Below, one piece after another: positions 62,748-64,000 of a DNA stretch of 64,000 bases (its first letter is position 1; every line of letters starts with the position of its first letter). The notes beneath the pieces were generated by a model. The model was not told the DNA's origin. It searched no databases and was given only the letters and a program-made list of their open reading frames with translations. The DNA comes from Peribacillus alkalitolerans (GTDB lineage: Bacteria > Bacillota > Bacilli > Bacillales > DSM-1321), in contig NZ_JAAGVZ010000012.1 of NCBI RefSeq assembly GCF_010882125.1, positions 47,048 to 111,047 of the forward strand. The letters are read 5' to 3'. Position numbers and translations under genes: made by a program.

Positions 62748-64000
62748 TCGAGTAGGAGGCACGTTACCGTGCCGACCTCTCACACCACCGTACGTACCGT
62801 TCGGTATACGGCGGTTCGAAAGTTTATGTAATTACTAAAGACAGCGATTTTAGTCCTAGATTCTTCCAGTAGTCATTATTCATGGCTCTATCTAAGGTTT
62901 TACTATTAGACATTCGCCAATATCCTTTTCTGGTATTGGCGTTTTTCCATGCCTCTTCTTTTGGAATTCCTAATTTCTTGAGGTTTCTGTATTTGGTACT
63001 TACCCTCTTCCATTCTTTCCATCGGCACGCTCTTAACCTACGCCTCGTATGTTTATCACACTTTATGGCATAGCTCTTCATGTCTCCGACTTTAAAATAA
63101 TTCCCCCATCCTTGGATGAGTTGATTTATCTTTAGGATACGATACTCCATACTTACTCCCCAGTTACGATTGGTCAGCTTCTTTAGCTTATCCTCGAATC
63201 TCTTTTTGGTCTTCCTTGGCACGAATACTCTTGTTTTCTTTCCATAGAAACTCACTCCTAAGAATATTCGTGCTATCGGCTTTCCCACCGCACTTTTCTC
63301 CTCATTCACCTTGAGCTTCAATTTCTTCTCAATGAAATCTGAGACCCCGTGTTTAACCCTTTCTCCAGCCTTAAGACTTTTCACGTAGATGTTTGCATCA
63401 TCTGCGTACCTCACAAATCGGTGACCTCTCTTTTCTAATTCTTGATCTAGTTCGTTTAGAATAATATTGCTTAATAACGGACTAAGTGGACCACCTTGCG
63501 GTGTTCCTTCACGATTTACTGTGACTACACCATTCTCCATAATTCCAGCTTGAAGGTATCGTCGAATCAGCTTTAGAGTTGGTTTGTCTGAGATGGATTT
63601 TGATACAAGTGACATTAATTTGTCATGCTGAACTCGGTCAAAGAACTTTTCTAAATCAATATCTACGACGAAGTTGTAGCCGTCCTCGATATATTTTCTC
63701 GCCTGTTCAATCGCTTGATGTGCACTTTTGTTCGGTCTAAAACCGTAGCTATATTGGCTAAATTGCGGTTCAAAAATGGGTGTAAGTTTCTGTACTACGG
63801 CTTGCTGAAGGATTCTGTCCGTGACAGTAGGTATTCCAAGGTTTCTAGTTCCACCGTTTGGTTTAGGGATTTTCACCCTTCTCACTGGTTGAGGTTTATA
63901 TTTACCTTCTTTAATCAGTTGGATAATCTGTGCACCATTTTCCTTTAAATATAGGCGAGTAGCTTCTATATCTTTCGCATCGACTCCTGCTGCTCCTTTA
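62748..64000 (-). mobile_element. Group II intron, 5' part outside window
   Basis: The maturase reading frame is followed on the minus strand by a domain V-like stem (CGAACCGCCGTATACC, CGGTACGTACGGTGGTG) and a domain VI-like hairpin (GGCACGG/ACGTGCC) ending near CTACTCGAT at 62748. The 5' end and the first part of the ribozyme are to the right of the window. It sits beside repeat copy 2. Confidence 0.75.
62824..64000 (-). CDS. ltrA: Group II intron reverse transcriptase/maturase, 5' end outside window
   Basis: The frame is open to the window edge (visible product about 391 residues, N-terminus missing). RT motifs: RVKIPKPNGGTRNLGIPTV, FVVDIDLEKFFDRVQHDKL, GTPQGGPLSPLLSNI, RFVRYADDANIYV (catalytic YADD), then a GIIM maturase region (LNQLIQGWGNYFKVG-like) and a short end (RKGYWRMSNSKTLDRAMNND) without an HNH domain. 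Supports splicing and retromobility. Confidence 0.92.
   Translation of the reverse strand, partial: KGAAGVDAKDIEATRLYLKENGAQIIQLIKEGKYKPQPVRRVKIPKPNGGTRNLGIPTVTDRILQQAVVQKLTPIFEPQFSQYSYGFRPNKSAHQAIEQARKYIEDGYNFVVDIDLEKFFDRVQHDKLMSLVSKSISDKPTLKLIRRYLQAGIMENGVVTVNREGTPQGGPLSPLLSNIILNELDQELEKRGHRFVRYADDANIYVKSLKAGERVKHGVSDFIEKKLKLKVNEEKSAVGKPIARIFLGVSFYGKKTRVFVPRKTKKRFEDKLKKLTNRNWGVSMEYRILKINQLIQGWGNYFKVGDMKSYAIKCDKHTRRRLRACRWKEWKRVSTKYRNLKKLGIPKEEAWKNANTRKGYWRMSNSKTLDRAMNNDYWKNLGLKSLSLVIT

Overview
The window is a stretch of a spore-forming Bacillaceae chromosome carrying one apparently complete, cos-type, siphovirus-like prophage. The host assignment rests on gene content and order: ynzC-yneB-yneA/lexA on the left, and glnA-glnR-ynbB, spoVK, hfq, miaA, mutL, mutS, cotE, ymcA, miaB and spoVS on the right. 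This is close to the lexA-to-spoVS arrangement of Bacillus subtilis. cotE, spoVK and spoVS show that the host sporulates. The DNA is AT-rich, and most genes lie on the minus strand.

Host left flank (1-2118): the SOS regulator lexA (+) faces away from the yneA-yneB-ynzC operon (-), with three LexA boxes between them. Prophage (2119-42342): it is bounded by a perfect 62-bp direct repeat that is the last 20 codons of glnA plus its stop. The phage therefore entered the 3' end of the glutamine synthetase gene and supplied a replacement 3' end and a look-alike terminator. Next to each att repeat, on the phage side, lie clusters of the 9-mer TTTTGGTCA, probably arm sites for the integrase.

The prophage reads right to left as follows. 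The integrase and a LexA-like autocleavable repressor are on +. Leftward come five phi105-type operators, a Cro-like protein, an excisionase-like protein and a Rha/antirepressor; then recombination and replication (SbcC-like ATPase, RecT, MBL hydrolase, replication initiator, DnaB helicase, MazG, RuvC-like resolvase); then the ArpU late regulator. An accessory block at 24.8-29.7 kb holds a PIN-nuclease/Tudor fusion, a DUF4145 protein and two membrane proteins. The morphogenesis operon follows (HNH, TerS, TerL, portal, protease, capsid, connectors, tail, tape measure, tail tip and adhesin), then holin and amidase. The left end carries two independent cargo genes and a cluster of small proteins around an FtsK-like ATPase and a Replic_Relax protein.

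Host right flank (42284-64000): glnRA, ynbB, a TRIC-type channel, glutaredoxin, spoVK, hfq-miaA, mutSL, cotE, ymcA-miaB, a striking Asp/Arg-rich tandemly duplicated protein with a sigma-K-like promoter, korAB (2-oxoacid:ferredoxin oxidoreductase), a dipeptidase and spoVS. The window ends inside a group II intron. Two related copies of an interspersed intergenic repeat were found.

The most promising unexplained material is (i) the accessory block, in which three transcription units share an upstream element built around a Spo0A-box-like heptamer and most units end in near-identical terminators; (ii) the PIN-Tudor protein; (iii) the FtsK/Replic_Relax/zinc-ribbon cassette; and (iv) the CTAATTAG repeat array at 26.8-27.0 kb. 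All functional statements come from reading sequence and recalled family knowledge; no database search was run.
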